Positions 20,116 to 32,887 are shown, counted from the stretch's first letter. The stretch: DNA of 64,000 nt from Liolophura sinensis (GCF_032854445.1 NC_088298.1:18187976-18251975); one strand, 5' to 3'. The notes: generated by a model not told the origin, from the letters alone. Numbers and translations are program-made.

Positions 20116-21427
20116 AAGACATGATTGGCCTGACAAGGCAGAAACCAACAATGGGCGAGGTTAATTGCTCGCCCACTTCCAGCTGCAGGTATTGTGTTTT
20201 TTTCTGTAGTCCCAAAAGATCTTGTCCCTTACAATCACTTCTGGGTTATTGTTGTTCTGTAATTACGCGGACAGTTGAAGCTCTCGTTTTCACGTTCTCT
20301 CATTATGCCAAATCCTAGCTGCTCATGTCTGGAGCAATACAATGATAGTCGTTGACAGCGTAAAGTCGTCGCAATACTAACCCTTCCGACTTACAGAGAC
20401 GGAGAGAGTTTAAAAGACTAAAGAAAACGTCAATTGACTGAGTAACTTTCTCTCTATTTAATTCAGTTTTCGACATCCAACATCATTTACCTTGATTTGC
20501 TGAGTCATATGACCTCCTCCGAGGCCTGTGTTGATGACAAACTTCCCCTCATAAATTTGCCTGATTCACGATCCAGTCAGGTTCAACTTTACAAAGGTCG
20601 ACATGCTCCTCAATTACTGATATTGATTAGAGTAGGAAACAAAATGTTCTAGGAACAATGTTGTAGTGAAAATATGTTATGTGTTGAATAAATTTACTTA
20701 GAGTACACTCAGAAGAAAAGCTAGTATCAAAAATTCATCCCTGCAGAAAGACTTTCTAAATTGGGTTTTCGGGGAGGGTAAAATTTTGGGGAAAATAGAG
20801 GAGAAACAACAACACACAGTGGCTGTCCTGAGAAGAGGGGAAGAGTAATGCTGTCCCCGGGCTGACCGACCTCTTTTGTTTTCACCAATGTTGACTTGTA
20901 TAGCCGGGTTTTCTACTGGTTGTGTCGATAAAAGCACATGGACGCCGTGCACTGATTACAGCTGACCTCTGATTTTGCGTCAATGAAGGAAGAGCATATC
21001 CACCTTTGTTTTCAAGACAACTGGTTACCTCTTCAGCCAATAGTCACCCAGTCGTCAAATAGTCAATTTCAAAGGTGACAAGAATAATCCTTTATACGTC
21101 AAAAAGATGTCCCAAACGGTTCAGATATACCTTAATACGTTATTTCTTTTAAAGTTATGCAACGCCACACTAAGGAATTAGTAATCAATTGTGATTAGGC
21201 TTATGGTAGTTGAAAACCTGCCAAAGGCTGGAGTAAACCATCTACCTTCCCAAAATGACTGAAAAGCCTCGCGTGTCTAAGCCTTATATGAACTAGCAAG
21301 AGTTGTATATGAGCAAAACATTACAGCTCATTTGCCGTTGGTTTTGAGGGCGGAAATAAACCCGCCATTCTTTGCTGTAAAGAGGTAATGCAAGGGACAG
21401 TCATCATATTGATGTTTAGGGGGAAAA
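20116..21427. other. intergenic, nothing recognised
   Basis: No supportable feature. Open frames are under 90 codons and unlike known families. Confidence 0.5.
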
Positions 21428-21912
21428 TGGACAAGCCTTTCTCGCTTCTCGGAATCTCAGTTTCCTATTGGGAGTTTCTAGTCCATTAGGAACACATCCA
21501 CCTAGTGGGATTCGTTATTTGATCTTCTCACTGCATTCCATCTCAGACTTAGAATGTACCACTAAACGGCTCTCTGTTGCCATTCACTGTTTCTGTATCT
21601 TTATTGATTTACCGGGAATTGTTGGATGCTTTTACGGAGCAAATGGAGACAGTTACAAAACATCTGTTAAGGAGCTTAAGATTTGCATGGCAAGAGACCT
21701 GATTTATTTGGGTGACCTAAATTGATCCTCCAAGCACAAAACATCTTGTAGTAATGGAATTGCGAAGAAAAAAGATTCCATGCTAAACAGTTATTAAAGC
21801 TGTCAAAATCTACATTTACTGCTAGCTACACTATAGGAGAAATGGTCTGTAGACTAAAGCGATTCTGGGATTTCCTTAAAATATGTATTGGGTAGCAATA
21901 AAAATAGAGTCA
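21428..21912 (+). repeat. dispersed repeat family R3, copy A
   Basis: Begins near GGACAAGCC and TTCTCGGAATCTCAGTTTCC. Shared later blocks include CTTTATTGATTT, ATCTGTTAAGGAGCTTA, a GATTTGGATCAC-type block and TAATGGAATTG. Found five times between 21 and 30 kb and not elsewhere in this window. Confidence 0.8.
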
Positions 21913-23399
21913 AGAGTATCTGACAGAAGAGAATTTACTACTGTGGTCAGCTCGGAATTATTGGTGCACGAGGCGCTTTTCTTAACATATGAAGACAGTT
22001 AACTTCTGAAGAGTTCGAGGCGATTTAACATCTAAGAATTGAGTTTTATAACGAGGGAAGAAAAAATATTGGAGGTCCAGCATTATTGCTTGTGTTTAGC
22101 TGATTTACTTCACTGGGGCGTTATGTCATTTGTGTAATCAAGTATAACAACATCCGCTAGAGACTGACGGAATCTTTGTATAAACTGGTGAGAACCACAC
22201 ACTTTGCATCAATCTCTCGATACTGTTGATTCAAAGGGATACTTTTCATATTGCCCGCAAAATCTCAGCGGCATCTTACATGTTCTAATCCCCGTCACGC
22301 GTGTCTGGCTAACTTTGCGGGCTCGGTCATTGGACTGCGGTTACCGGGAAAGTATAGGTGTCAACCAGTTAATTCAGATGTATTAAAAGTCTTAGCCCCA
22401 AGGATATCCAGTTCGCGATTTACAAGGAATTTGCTTTGACTTGGCCGAAAGGAGTCGTTTTAATGAAAGAGATTAGCTGCCAATGGATTTCGAGTCGAAC
22501 ACTATTGGATCTGGACAGCCATTTCATTGAGATGACAGGATTTACACCTAAAGCAGACTACTAAGACTTAGTAATGAGATCCGGGACCTGCTTCTATTCA
22601 ACTGAATAAGTTAAACACTACTAAATGGGCAAATAACTAGTGCTTCAGACTGTCCTCAAGGCACCTGCGTGGAGGTATGTAGCTACACCATGTGAGCTCT
22701 TTTGTCGCTAAAGGTAAAAAAAAGTCCAACTCCAACCTGTGACTAGTGAAAGATGTAATTGCTGAAATTACTTCGTCGATCACATTTCTCACCGCGTTAG
22801 AGGCCTAGATCAACTGACACTGAACACCATGGTTCGTTTACCCTAAATAACTTTTTTGTGAAAGTGTTTTCAGTGGAACTTGTTATAGTACTCCTATACT
22901 CGGAAATAGTTTTAATAGGTCATATGGTGTCTTTTCTGTATTTTCCGCGGCAAAAGAGTTTAAAACCGAAACTCGCCTATTCTGTTTAATATAGTCTAAA
23001 TGTAACAGTTCAGTTTTGTGATGTAACAGACCCATTCACAGGACAAGATGAGACAACCACAGACAACAGCAGACAACCACAGACAACAGCGGTCACAACT
23101 CCATGACGTTGTTGTGTGTTTACAAGACACCTTGGCGACTCATCACTCCGAGAATCTCTCTTAACAGTACGATTTTTATAATTTTAATCGTTGTTGCATT
23201 AAATATTAGTCCAAGTGACAAATACTGTCATATATGTAGATTTCCACATGCTTATGTAAATGTAATTAATATAATTAAGACGTAAAACATAGAGGGAAAA
23301 AACTAGAGCATTTACGACGTTGTAATATCAGGCAAATGGTAATACGTAATAGGTAAAATACACCCTTTTGTCAATTTACCTCAGTCAGGATTTTATTTT
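21913..23399. other. intergenic, small direct repeat only
   Basis: At 23045-23095 CAACCACAGACAACAGC is repeated in tandem. Otherwise nothing was recognised. Confidence 0.5.
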
Positions 23400-23570
23400 A
23401 AATGTTCATGTAAAAGCATAAATAGCAGCAATTTCCACGACCTCTAGCACGGTGGCCTGAGCAGAATTAGGTAAACAAATGCAGGGATGTTAATTGCAAT
23501 TTTTTAGATGCCACTGGTCTAGAATTACCAAACATGCTGTGTTGTCATCACATACAATACAACATCATTA
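23400..23570 (+). repeat. dispersed repeat family R4, copy
   Basis: Contains TTCATGTAAAAGCATAAAT, a GCAGAATTAGGTAAAC block, TTAATTGCAATTTTTTAGAT and ATGCTGTGTTGTCATCAC, in the same order as the copy at 4597. Confidence 0.65.
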
Positions 23571-23974
23571 AAACAATTGTCTGTGCAAGGTCTAAGGTTG
23601 GTATATCAATTCACATGTATAAAAGGGGGCTTAAGTAAAGATTGTAATGACTGAGGTGTGTCAACTTGGGACACCTGAAAATTTCCAGACTGACAAATGG
23701 AATGTGCTTTTAAAAGGAAAAATTTTGGAAAGGAAGTCCAAACTAACTAATCTATGGCTGATCCAGAGTGTCAGAGTACAGGATCTCTTCAGTGAGGATG
23801 GACAAAGTCACGTCAAAAAATATAAGTATGATCATTTGATCAATAACCTGCCAGACTCAATTCATTCAATCTCAGACAGCTATAGGAAGTTACATGTTTA
23901 TTAGTACAAATATCTGATTCCCAGTGACTCGCAGTTAGACTAAATGCAGTACATCTCAGCGCTAGACCATTTAC

Positions 23975-24330
23975 TACATCTTTATTGATTTAGCTAGAAG
24001 AGTAGGGTGACTTTTATGGAGTAAACGGAAACTAAAATATAACATACTTTAAGGGGTTTATGATTTGAATCACGAGGGACCTCTTTCTATTGAATGACAG
24101 GAGCTGATCTATAAACGATTTTATAGAAAAGGACTTGGGCGGGGGGGGGGACAAGATTCCATGTTGTACAGTCATTAAACCTGTAAAACTCAGTCATTTC
24201 CTACGCACAGAGCGGGAGGCAATGTCATCAGACCTCAGCAATCCTCGGATTTCCGTTAATTATGAATTCATCGGACTGGAAAAGAAACCCGAGGCAATAT
24301 CATGGAATTTGGTTTATTAGTTTCATGAGC
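23975..24330 (+). repeat. R3 copy B (5' part missing)
   Basis: Shares CATCTTTATTGATTTAGCT, TATGATTTGAATCACGAGGG, CAGTCATTAAACCTGTAAAA and AATCCTCGGATTTCCGTTAA with copies A and E. Confidence 0.78.
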
Positions 24331-25339
24331 TTAGAATTACATTCGCCCAAGAGGCGTGAATACGGTTGATAACTAAAAAATTAATGACAGCTTTGTACAG
24401 AAGATGTAGACCTCGACTGAACACTCATTTAGGGGCAACGCTGTGTTTTTAGTACAAGTCGCTGAAAATATGGTATCATATTTTCTGTCTAATACATACA
24501 AAAACGTGGATCAAGTAGGTTTTTATTATATTTTATTTTATAAACAATGGAAAATTAATATCGGAATGGCCAGTAATGCATCTGCAAGAATTTATTGATC
24601 TATTACATTGGTACTATACGGCATACATTTACCTAAAATACTTGACTTATTTGGCGAGTATCGATTATATATTGCAGTGTGCTTGTCAAAATTTACCAAG
24701 CGAATCTGTGGTAGCTTGATTCGAACACACAGCCTGATTGCCTTTTGCCCTACAGTAACAAAGTGTGTCTAAAAATTATTTCTTGGAACTGTCAAACTGG
24801 CCATTGAAGTAATATTTGTCCAGTTGTTGTATCCACACTAAGGGCATGTAAAGGCTTCTTAGATTTCATATGCACTCTGCAAAATAAAACACATTACTAC
24901 ACTCTAGAGCGGATCTTGCCACAACGTAAATATGGGTAGCTAATTTAGACATTGTTAAGTTAATCTGAATTTGCATCAAGCAAGAACGGTTTGCAAGTTG
25001 AGAATTGTCACTGAGATTGCTTCTGAAAAACCCAAATGAGGAATATCTAGCAAGTAAAACCCCCAAAAACACATTTGAAGAAATGTGTCATAGACTGTCA
25101 TCGAGAGCTAAGTCTTTCTTTGCTGTGATCACGGCATGTCTTTCTCCCGAGAACAGTTGGAGAAAAATGACAATTCGCACAGGAAATCCCGGTGAGATAA
25201 TGGTCTGTGTTTACACTGAAATATATTAAAAAGCAGTCTTCTACATATACATGTTTAGGCTATTACAGTCTTCTATCTGGACTGTTTCTTTCTTACATGT
25301 TAGCGGCTTTATTTGTCGTTTTTTCCGTAATAGCGTATA

Positions 25340-25412
25340 TGTATTTATTTATAACATTATCGTGAGAGGAAACCGGGCAAAGGCCGGGGAAAGCCCACGA
25401 CCATCCACAGGT
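25340..25412 (-). mobile_element. SINE1 internal fragment
   Basis: GTGAGAGGAAACCGGGCAAAG, CCCACGACCATCCACAGGT; the 3' end block between tail and body is deleted. Confidence 0.65.
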
Positions 25413-26666
25413 AACAGAGACAAAATGACGTATAGATTTACTCGGAAATATTTAATGAGTGACACATAAATGTCGGACTTGGCGCTTAGATTCCGGTTAG
25501 TGATTATTCTCTTTTGGTCTATTATTTAACACTGTTTGAACAGACGCATACCCGCTTTGCAATTTTTTGTCTCCTTTAAATGTACACACTATAGAGGCTT
25601 GTCAAATCTGAATGACGAAAACAGATTTCTATGTTTATAATATGTGGTGAGATATAGTTTGATCAGGTAAAAAATATTGGTCACACAGAAATAATGTCTA
25701 GATTAAGAACCATGAACGTAGAACAGAGGCCAGACATGCCGGTATTACGAGAAAAATGAGAACGTGTGAAATGATGTGGAAAACGAGTGTTATTTTCTCT
25801 TTATTTATTTATTGCAGACTTGTTTACAAGTATACAAACCATATTAAGCCATTAATAAAAACACTGATACCTACAAACTGACTGAACTACATATATTGTC
25901 ATCTAAATATAGGAATATTTTGTCTAAAATAGTTCAGTTCATTTACGAACGTGTTGAGCTACGCTGATTCAGTGTTTACACATTTCAGTTGTTCTCACAT
26001 CCTTATATTTTGGTTTTGTTACGCTGTGTATGTTAACGATGTGTCAAGAATTTATGTCGTCAAACTCTATACCTCTGTATCTAATAGACCAGAAGCCGAC
26101 TTATTCAATAAACTGGATTGAAGTGTAAAGTCTGTCATGGGAATGCATTCCTACCCAGATCCTATCTAACTCGACTGGAAATCCGTTTAGTAGATAATGT
26201 CTTTAATTATATCTCGTCTCTTCTTGTCGACGTCCACGAAATCGATCCATGTAAACCGTGTATTGAATACCGTCCGGGCTATGTAACTGTACCTAAATTA
26301 AGTGGATCACACCTTTGAAGCTAACGGTTATAGCAATCTGACAACATGAATCATAAAGCTAGAATCGGAAAAAGGCAAGTAAGACGACATTAAATTTGTG
26401 CGCGCGGAATTGCGAGCAGTAGGAAAAGTACCCCTTTGAACTAAAGATAAAGTGAGAAAAGTTGGTGGATTTGTCTGTAACCGGACAAATAGCATGACTT
26501 CCTCGCGGTTTGTGCCCGATTCCTTCAGCAGTTAACCTAAGGCCTTGTATAAAAATGATGGGGATTGCGTAAACTTTGGGGAAGTATGAATTTGAATGGT
26601 GAAAGTTTGAAATTCTGGGCTAGAGGAAACAAGGAGACCGGTAGTGATGAGGATGCGAGAGACATC

Positions 26667-26690
26667 CACTTGGCGTTGCTACGCCAAGTG
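26667..26690. repeat. perfect 10-bp hairpin
   Basis: CACTTGGCGT, loop TGCT, ACGCCAAGTG. Short and isolated; it could be chance. Confidence 0.5.
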
Positions 26691-27129
26691 TTCACCATAA
26701 GGGAACGATTTTTGTGCACATTAGTTCAGGAATGTTTTAGTCATGGGAAAAAAGTATTATTCCAACACTCAGGGTCGTGATTAGAGTTGGAAAATCTTCC
26801 CGTGATGTCAGAGTTCCTAAACTCTGACGGTATGTTCCATAAAGTCCACCTTAGAATTCAAGCGTTTTCACGCCATTATCTCTTCACAAAAATCTAAAAA
26901 GAATGAATGATAAAATATTTATGTACAGTTTTAAGTGATCTATTAACTGACACCTGCTTCGATTTTAGAGGTCTCTTCCGTTAAGAATACGCCGTTGTCT
27001 TTTAGTCCTCACCATTTAACTGTGGGTATTTACACGTCTACAACACACCCTGGGGTATTAATAATTCTAAGCTGAACATGCCAGTGAACCGTGTTCTATC
27101 AGATGAAGTGGCTCTCTTTTCACAAGTAG

Positions 27130-27592
27130 GTCACTCAAAATCGAAGAAAATCCTTGGGTTTTTTTCAGTCTGTGGAATATGCGATCTGGAATGTCTGGCA
27201 GTGATGAGGTGTATTACAGGTTTAATAAAAGCTTGACAGTCATAATTACATTTCAATAAAGCAGTCTCCATGTCAGGCGTTCCGCTTGTGTCATTTAATT
27301 GAAACAGGTCTCTAGTGATCCAAATCCTAAGTTCCTAACAGATGTTTTCCAACTATTTTGTAAAAACGTCAGACATTTCCTGCTATATGTAAATCAATAA
27401 AGCTGAAGTAAACGTTAATGGCAATGGCGAGGCATTCAGTGATAGACGTAGAGGACGCAGCATGTCTCCGAGAGTGATAGCACTGAGAAAATCCAATAAC
27501 GAGTCCCAATGGACCAAAGGTTTTCCTAATGAACTTGTAACTCCCCACAGAAAACTGAGATTCTATGAAGCGAGAATGGCTTGTTAATTGTC
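27130..27592 (-). repeat. R3 copy C, inverted
   Basis: On the minus strand it reads CAATTAACAAGCC, AGAATCTCAGTTTTCTGTGG, GGTCCATTGGGACTCGTTAT, ACATCTGTTAGGAACTTAGG and ATTAAACCTGTAA, the R3 order. Confidence 0.78.
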
Positions 27593-27777
27593 TTTCTCAG
27601 CATCGATGTCAGAACTAGGTATCTCCGTTCAACGGCCAATGATACTGTGTTCTAAAATCCGATTCTTTTTTGTTAGTCTAGAGATGTATGTAAAGTGCTT
27701 GGCGAGGAACGATGGTTTTCCCCGTTGCTTGACTTTGATCTGGGAGAATTTTACTTCAATTGCAGTAAGAACAGAAT

Positions 27778-27808
27778 GGCCAGGGCCATCCGCAGGTTGC
27801 TGACAGAA
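27778..27808 (-). mobile_element. very short SINE1 fragment
   Basis: Only GGCCATCCGCAGGTTGCTGA plus CAGAACT remains, from the middle of SINE1. Confidence 0.45.
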
Positions 27809-27863
27809 CTATAAATAGTAGACAAAACTGGTAACATGTAGGACAGTACACTCTCGTGTAGAG

Positions 27864-28027
27864 TACATGTTTACATGATACATGTTTATGTAAACATGGC
27901 ACATGTATACATGATAAATGTTTATGTAAACATGTCTCGTGTTTATTACATGTTTACATGATAAATGTTTATGTAAACATGGCGCATGTATAGTACATGT
28001 TTACAAGGTAAATGTCTATGAAAACGG
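27864..28027. repeat. palindromic tandem repeat, 4 units, forkhead-like cores
   Basis: Units at about 27864, 27902, 27947 and 27994. Each contains CATGTTTACAT and ATGTAAACATG or variants as an inverted pair around GATAAATGTTT. TGTTTAC / GTAAACA is the forkhead core. The fourth unit is worn. Confidence 0.88.
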
Positions 28028-29308
28028 GTCATATGGCTAGTACAGTGAACATTTTACATATTTATTTGCTCTCTTACACCTAATAACACAAAACACGTCT
28101 CCAGTAATATCCAGCACGTGGCAATGTCAATAGCTAACATTTTTAATACAATAAACTCTTTAATTGCTTATCATAGTCTTTACGAGTAATATCAGAGTGT
28201 GTTTTCTAAGTGTAATGGACATATGTTTATGAAAGCCACACATATTTGTGTGCGTAGCTCTCAAGACAGAAGGCCAAAATAGGCTTTAAAATGTGTACCT
28301 ATTCAGCCAAGAAATGAAGCGCGATTTGATATATTTCGAGGTAAAAGCATAGAATTATCCTAATTTATCTCATCGCATGGTCTATTTTGTCCGAAAGCTA
28401 AGAAAAATTTAGTCTAGCTCAAAGTTTCTAGCACAGTTCACAAATGTATCCATTTAAGGGTTTGTTTAATAAATGTAGCGTATGTTACAAATTTGATTCA
28501 AATTTTAACCTAAGTGTAAGATCGTTTCGTGATCGCGGGGGCCAGATTTTTTAGCACTTCATCCATCCAAGCCATTCGGATCTTCCGAATAGTACGTTAG
28601 TATGGCCTATCCAGAAGAATTCTTACATCGCAAAAACATATTGCATTTTTTTAGTCTGATATTGCGCCAGCTCGTGTTCAGTCGCTGATATTTTTAATTA
28701 AAGTTCCCAAATAGACAACCAATTACACAAAGAACTGTCAGCCAAACTTTCACTCGTTTTAAAGAAACATCAAGCGTCCATGACCGACCCCATGTTGTGA
28801 GAAGAACTTCAATTGAAGTTATTGTACGATGTAAATTCTTATATAGTAAATTGCGTATGGGCCCAGACGTTTGTTCTACCCTGCATATCACCTTTAAGAA
28901 TTAATGACGCCTGTCAGTTTGTTCGCTAAAATGCCGATCTTGAGCCTGAGCGAACGAAATAGACCATGTTATTCAATCACCGTCTGTGTTTACGCCAATT
29001 TATAAGTGAAACATTCTGGAGAATGCTGTGAAACAACAATCAGTAAATCAAACATATCACCATCTTCACTTAAACACAATTTAACAGATTGCATGTCCCA
29101 AGGCATACAGATTGAGAAACGTAAAGTAATATATGCTGTTGACAAAATGTTGATTGTTTTATGTATTAAACGCTGTTCTTTTTTTCAGACTGTGACGGCT
29201 TCCGCACTTTAGACGCATGCACAGCATGAGCTGGATTTGAACACATGGTATCATCCACTTTACGGTTACCCACTCTACGGAGTCTTTTGATACTGATGCT
29301 GAAAATGG
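28028..29308. other. intergenic, nothing recognised
   Basis: No supportable feature between the palindromic array and R3 copy D. Confidence 0.5.
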
Positions 29309-29522
29309 CAATTAACAACTCGACTCTTGGAATCTCAGTGTTCTATTGGGTACTATATGTAGCCTACCTTAGAAAAACGTCCGCTTCACCGGGACTCAGT
29401 ATTGGATCCTTTCAGCGCTATCGCTCTCTGGAAATACATTGTTCTCCTCTTCGCCTATCCCTAAGAACCTCGTTTCCACAGTTAGCTTTTACTACACCTT
29501 TATTGCTTCAGCTGAAAGTATG
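29309..29522 (+). repeat. R3 copy D, 5' half only
   Basis: AATTAACAA, GGAATCTCAGTGTTCTATTG, CACCGGGACTCAGTATTGGA and CTTTATTGCTTCAGCTG, then it stops. Copy E follows after about 60 bases. Confidence 0.75.
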
Positions 29523-29582
29523 GGATGATAAATAAATGTAAGGGCGATAACTGCTCTTTTTTATCTGTGTTAATAGGAACAA

Positions 29583-30075
29583 TTATCAAGCTATACTCGC
29601 TTTGTTGAATCTTACTTTTCCAGTGGGATACACAAGTTTGAAAAACGTTCGGTCCACTGGGAACCATTCTTGGATTTTCTAAGTACAATGCCTCTCAGAG
29701 CTGGATTGTGTCCTCAGCGTGTATCAATAACCGCTTTGCCTTTACCTCTAACTTTTAGTACACATTTATTCATTTAGCTGGAAATGTTGGGTGCTTTCAG
29801 GAAACAAATGGAAAGAGAACAAATCTGTTAAGGAGCTTATGATTTGGATCACAAGGGACCTACTTCATTTAAATGACGTAAACTGAGATCCTATACAGAA
29901 CTCGTTTTACAGTAATGGAATTGAAAAAAAAAATATTCCATGCAGCCTGTTCATCAAAGCTGTAAAATCCCAGACTCTGCTAGCCACACACCATGAGACA
30001 TGACCCGCAGACTGAAACAATCCTCGGATTTCCTTTAATTATGAATTGGCTAAGAAAACATGAAAAGAAAGCCAA
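29583..30075 (+). repeat. R3 copy E
   Basis: CACTGGGAACCATTCTTGGA, ATTTAGCTGGAAATGTTGGG, TCTGTTAAGGAGCTTATGAT, TTGGATCACAAGGGACCTAC, TTTTACAGTAATGGAATTG and CAATCCTCGGATTTCCTTTA. This is the most complete plus-strand copy along with A. Confidence 0.8.
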
Positions 30076-30112
30076 AGGGATCTGACAGAACACACACGGA
30101 AGAATGATCAAT

Positions 30113-30388
30113 GGGGGTCTCCGTGGCCGAGTTGTTAACGCGCCAGTCCGGCGCAATGTCCCAGGAGCATCTCACTAATGCAGTATCTGTGAGTTCAAGT
30201 TCGCTCAAGCTGGCTTCTTCTCCGGCCGTACGTAGAAAGGTCTGCCAGCAACTTACGATGGTCGTGTGTTTCCCTCGGGCACTGTCCGGTTTCCTCTCGC
30301 TATAATGTTGGCGTTGTCGTGTAAGTGAAATATTCTTATTTACGGCATAGAATATTAACCAAATCATTGAAAATAAATAAATACAATG
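30113..30388 (+). mobile_element. SINE1, near full length
   Basis: Has the head (GGGTCTCCGTGGCCGAGTTG), AATGTCCCAGGAG, a B-box-like GTGAGTTCAAGTTCG, GGCCGTACGTAGAAAGG, the body and an AAATAAATAAAT tail. The 3' end block is worn. Confidence 0.9.
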
Positions 30389-30806
30389 ACTAATAACGAA
30401 AAGATGTTTCTAGACCTGGAGTAGTTAAGAGCTAATAAATTAAGGACTGCTCTGTACAATTAAGAAATGGGGTTCCTGTCTTTGACACGATATTCTTTTC
30501 TCAAGCGCATACCCAATATCTTACAAATATGGTTGTATTCTTTTCCGTCGCGCAACTTTCATAGTTGGAAGGAGCAAATGGGCATTTTTTTTCTAAAGAA
30601 ATAGTTGAATATTAGGAATATTTAAAGAAAATGAAAAGGCATGACACTGGTAGCCCTGCATTGTTGTCTCCTTTTTTCATTTATTAGATTAGCGCTCTAC
30701 GCCATCCATGTGTTTAGCGAAGATTTGTGTTCAAATGCTGTTTTCTTTATCCATTTAGTTTGTGATCATGTTCAGTTCACATACAATGTTCATGCATATA
30801 GATTTG

Positions 30807-30882
30807 TCCGGTTTCTTTCCACCACAATGCAGGCTGCCGTCGTATAAGTGAATATTTACAGCACATCAAGTAAGTAAATAAA
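30807..30882 (+). mobile_element. SINE1 3' fragment
   Basis: TCCGGTTTCTTTCCACCAC, GGCTGCCGTCGTATAAGTGA, and an AAGTAAGTAAAT tail. Confidence 0.75.
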
Positions 30883-31342
30883 AAAAAGTTAAATCGGACT
30901 CGATTCCATTATCGAACTGTTTTTTTGGTTTGAAGGTTATAGCAGCTCTGCTGTATCATGCGACTTGTGGAAAACGTTAGGCAACCTTTGTTGACATTCA
31001 TTATTTTAACATCACTGTTCTCAGCGTGTTCACCTCTTTCCTCTAAGAACATTTCATTGTCATAAACGTTGAGCTCCTCAATTTCCTCCATCGTGGGTCT
31101 ACTCTATAAAATAATTTTTTATGAAAACTTTTTCAGACATCCATGTTATAGCAAAGGATATCAAAAATGGTTGTGTAGTGTTTCTAACAGATCACATGAT
31201 ACATTGGGGAATATTTACCTTCGGGATAAAGGGGTTTGAAATGGAAACTCCCCTGTTGTGGTCCTCGTACCATAGTTCATTAGTAGAGCCCATCTGGGGC
31301 CATAAAAATTAATTTAGAGGCCAAAGACTTTCTAGGATTTAC

Positions 31343-31825
31343 TTTTTTCATTGATGTTTTACGCCGTACTCGATGATAATTCACTTATATGAGAGGGGGA
31401 GGAGGGGAGGGGGGTCTCCTTGGCTCAGTTGGTTAGCGCGCTCGCGCAGCGCGATGACCCAGGAGTCTCTCACCAATGCGGTCGATGTGAGTTCAAGTCT
31501 AGCTCATGCTGGCCTCCTCTCCGTCCGTACGTGGGAAGGTCTGCCAGCAACCTGCGGATGGTCGTGGGTTTCCACACATCATAATGCTGGCCGCCGTCGT
31601 ATAAGTGAAATATTCTTGGGTACGGCGTAAAACACCAATCAAATAAATAAATCTTATACGACGGCGTCCAGCATTATGGAGGGAGGAACCCACGACCATC
31701 TGCAGGCTGCTCGCCGACCTTCCCACGTACTGCCACGTACAGGAAGCCAGAATGAGCTGACTTGACAGCATTGGGAGAGGTTCCTAGGTCATTACCTTGC
31801 GCTTGCGCGTTAACCAACTGAGGCA
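31343..31825 (-). mobile_element. SINE1 (minus) interrupted by another SINE1
   Basis: An inverted SINE1 split in two: the 3' end is at 31343-31392 and the rest at 31653-31825. The second part carries CTTATACGACGGCGTCCAGC through to the tRNA head, with GCGCGTTAACCAACTGAGG. The gap is filled by the plus-strand SINE1 at about 31393-31652. CTTATATGA and CTTATACGA at the two edges are the target-site duplication. Confidence 0.88.
31393..31652 (+). mobile_element. SINE1, full length, nested
   Basis: The tRNA-like head has an A box (TGGCTCAGTTGGTTAGCGCG) and a B box (GAGTTCAAGTC). It continues through CGTACGTGGGAAGGTCTGCC and CTGGCCGCCGTCGTATAAGT to GGGTACGGCGTAAAACACCA and an AAAT tail. It sits inside an inverted SINE1 with a 9-bp direct repeat at its edges. 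Confidence 0.93.
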
Positions 31826-32887
31826 TGAAGGTCCCGAGTTTGTAGGAAATTCACAAAGTAAGCGTGATATTTAATATTTGACAAAAAACACTATGTCAAG
31901 TAAGGAAGACAAAAACTGCATTCATTGCAATGCCTTGCTTACATATTTACACAAGCATGTATGGGACAAAGTTCACAAGTATCAATTGGGATTGGAAATT
32001 AACGTCTGTCTCCGACAAATGATTCACTCTGGAGCCCTGGTGAAGCTGCTCAATATTGCAACAAGACAATCAACACCACACTTGAATCTCTGGCTACATG
32101 TTATGTAATTTCGGTATTTCACTCGATCCCCTTCGCAGACATGATCAACGACCTTCGGCTTTATATCCGTAGTAGCTAACGGCCTCATACTTTATGCCCA
32201 CAGCTGAACAGGCCTTTAAAAACTGCTTTGGTCATGTCAGATCCAATCACCCAACATCTTTATAGTGGTGCCTCAATTGAAGACACCACGCATGACGGTC
32301 CACTCAGACACATTTTATATATTCACACCGTGCCGACCAGTGCTTCGCCTATTCCACGAAACGAATTAGTGCACGATTCCCGATGTTAAAACCTTAGGTT
32401 TGATTCGATCCGGATGGAGCCCCGGACGTGCCGTTTTCGAAGCAGGCACTCTGTCTGACGTGATAAGAAGTCATCTGTCATCTCATTGGTGTATTGATAA
32501 GCCTATAATTCCGGGTCCAAACTAATACATTAAAGCGTTCTGCTTTAGCAATACGTTGAAGACTGTATTTATGTCATTCATACCCCTCCTGATATAATCC
32601 CCTAGATATGCAACATCCGTGGAATGACATGTGTATACCGGCAGTTCTGTTTTAATAACTAAAATTGGACCGCAAAACATATCACTTTGATTAACCTGCG
32701 ACATATACCGTCCGCAGATATGTCGAAAACGTCGCGGCATATCTGCTGACGTGAGTTAGGATGGCACATTGTTGGGGCGGGGGGGGGGGGGGGGCAGTTA
32801 GTTTAGTCCGAATGTCTCCGTTTGAGTGGAGCGTACACACGTATAAACTGATATCATAAGATAAAGCATCAACTCACCTTTATCCAT
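31826..32887. other. intergenic, one possible tRNA-like remnant
   Basis: Around 32393-32425 a TTTGATTCGATCC stretch resembles a B box, but no A box at the right distance was seen. A long G run lies at 32775-32793. The 76-codon open frame at 31878 is not like any family I know. Confidence 0.35.

Larger units (their letters stand above)
24331..27129. other. intergenic, mostly empty
   Basis: Only the SINE1 fragment near 25340 and the small hairpin at 26667 were seen. No gene. Confidence 0.45.

Noticed and set aside
21468-21725. 85-codon open frame inside R3 copy A
   Set aside because: The same stretch is full of stops in copies B, C and E, so the frame is chance.
23647-23904. 85-codon open frame next to R3 copy B
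   Set aside because: Possibly coding by composition but without any motif, splice partner or copy elsewhere in the window.
31878-32108. 76-codon open frame
   Set aside because: Cysteine pair CIHC suggested a zinc ribbon, but no second pair or known family pattern follows.
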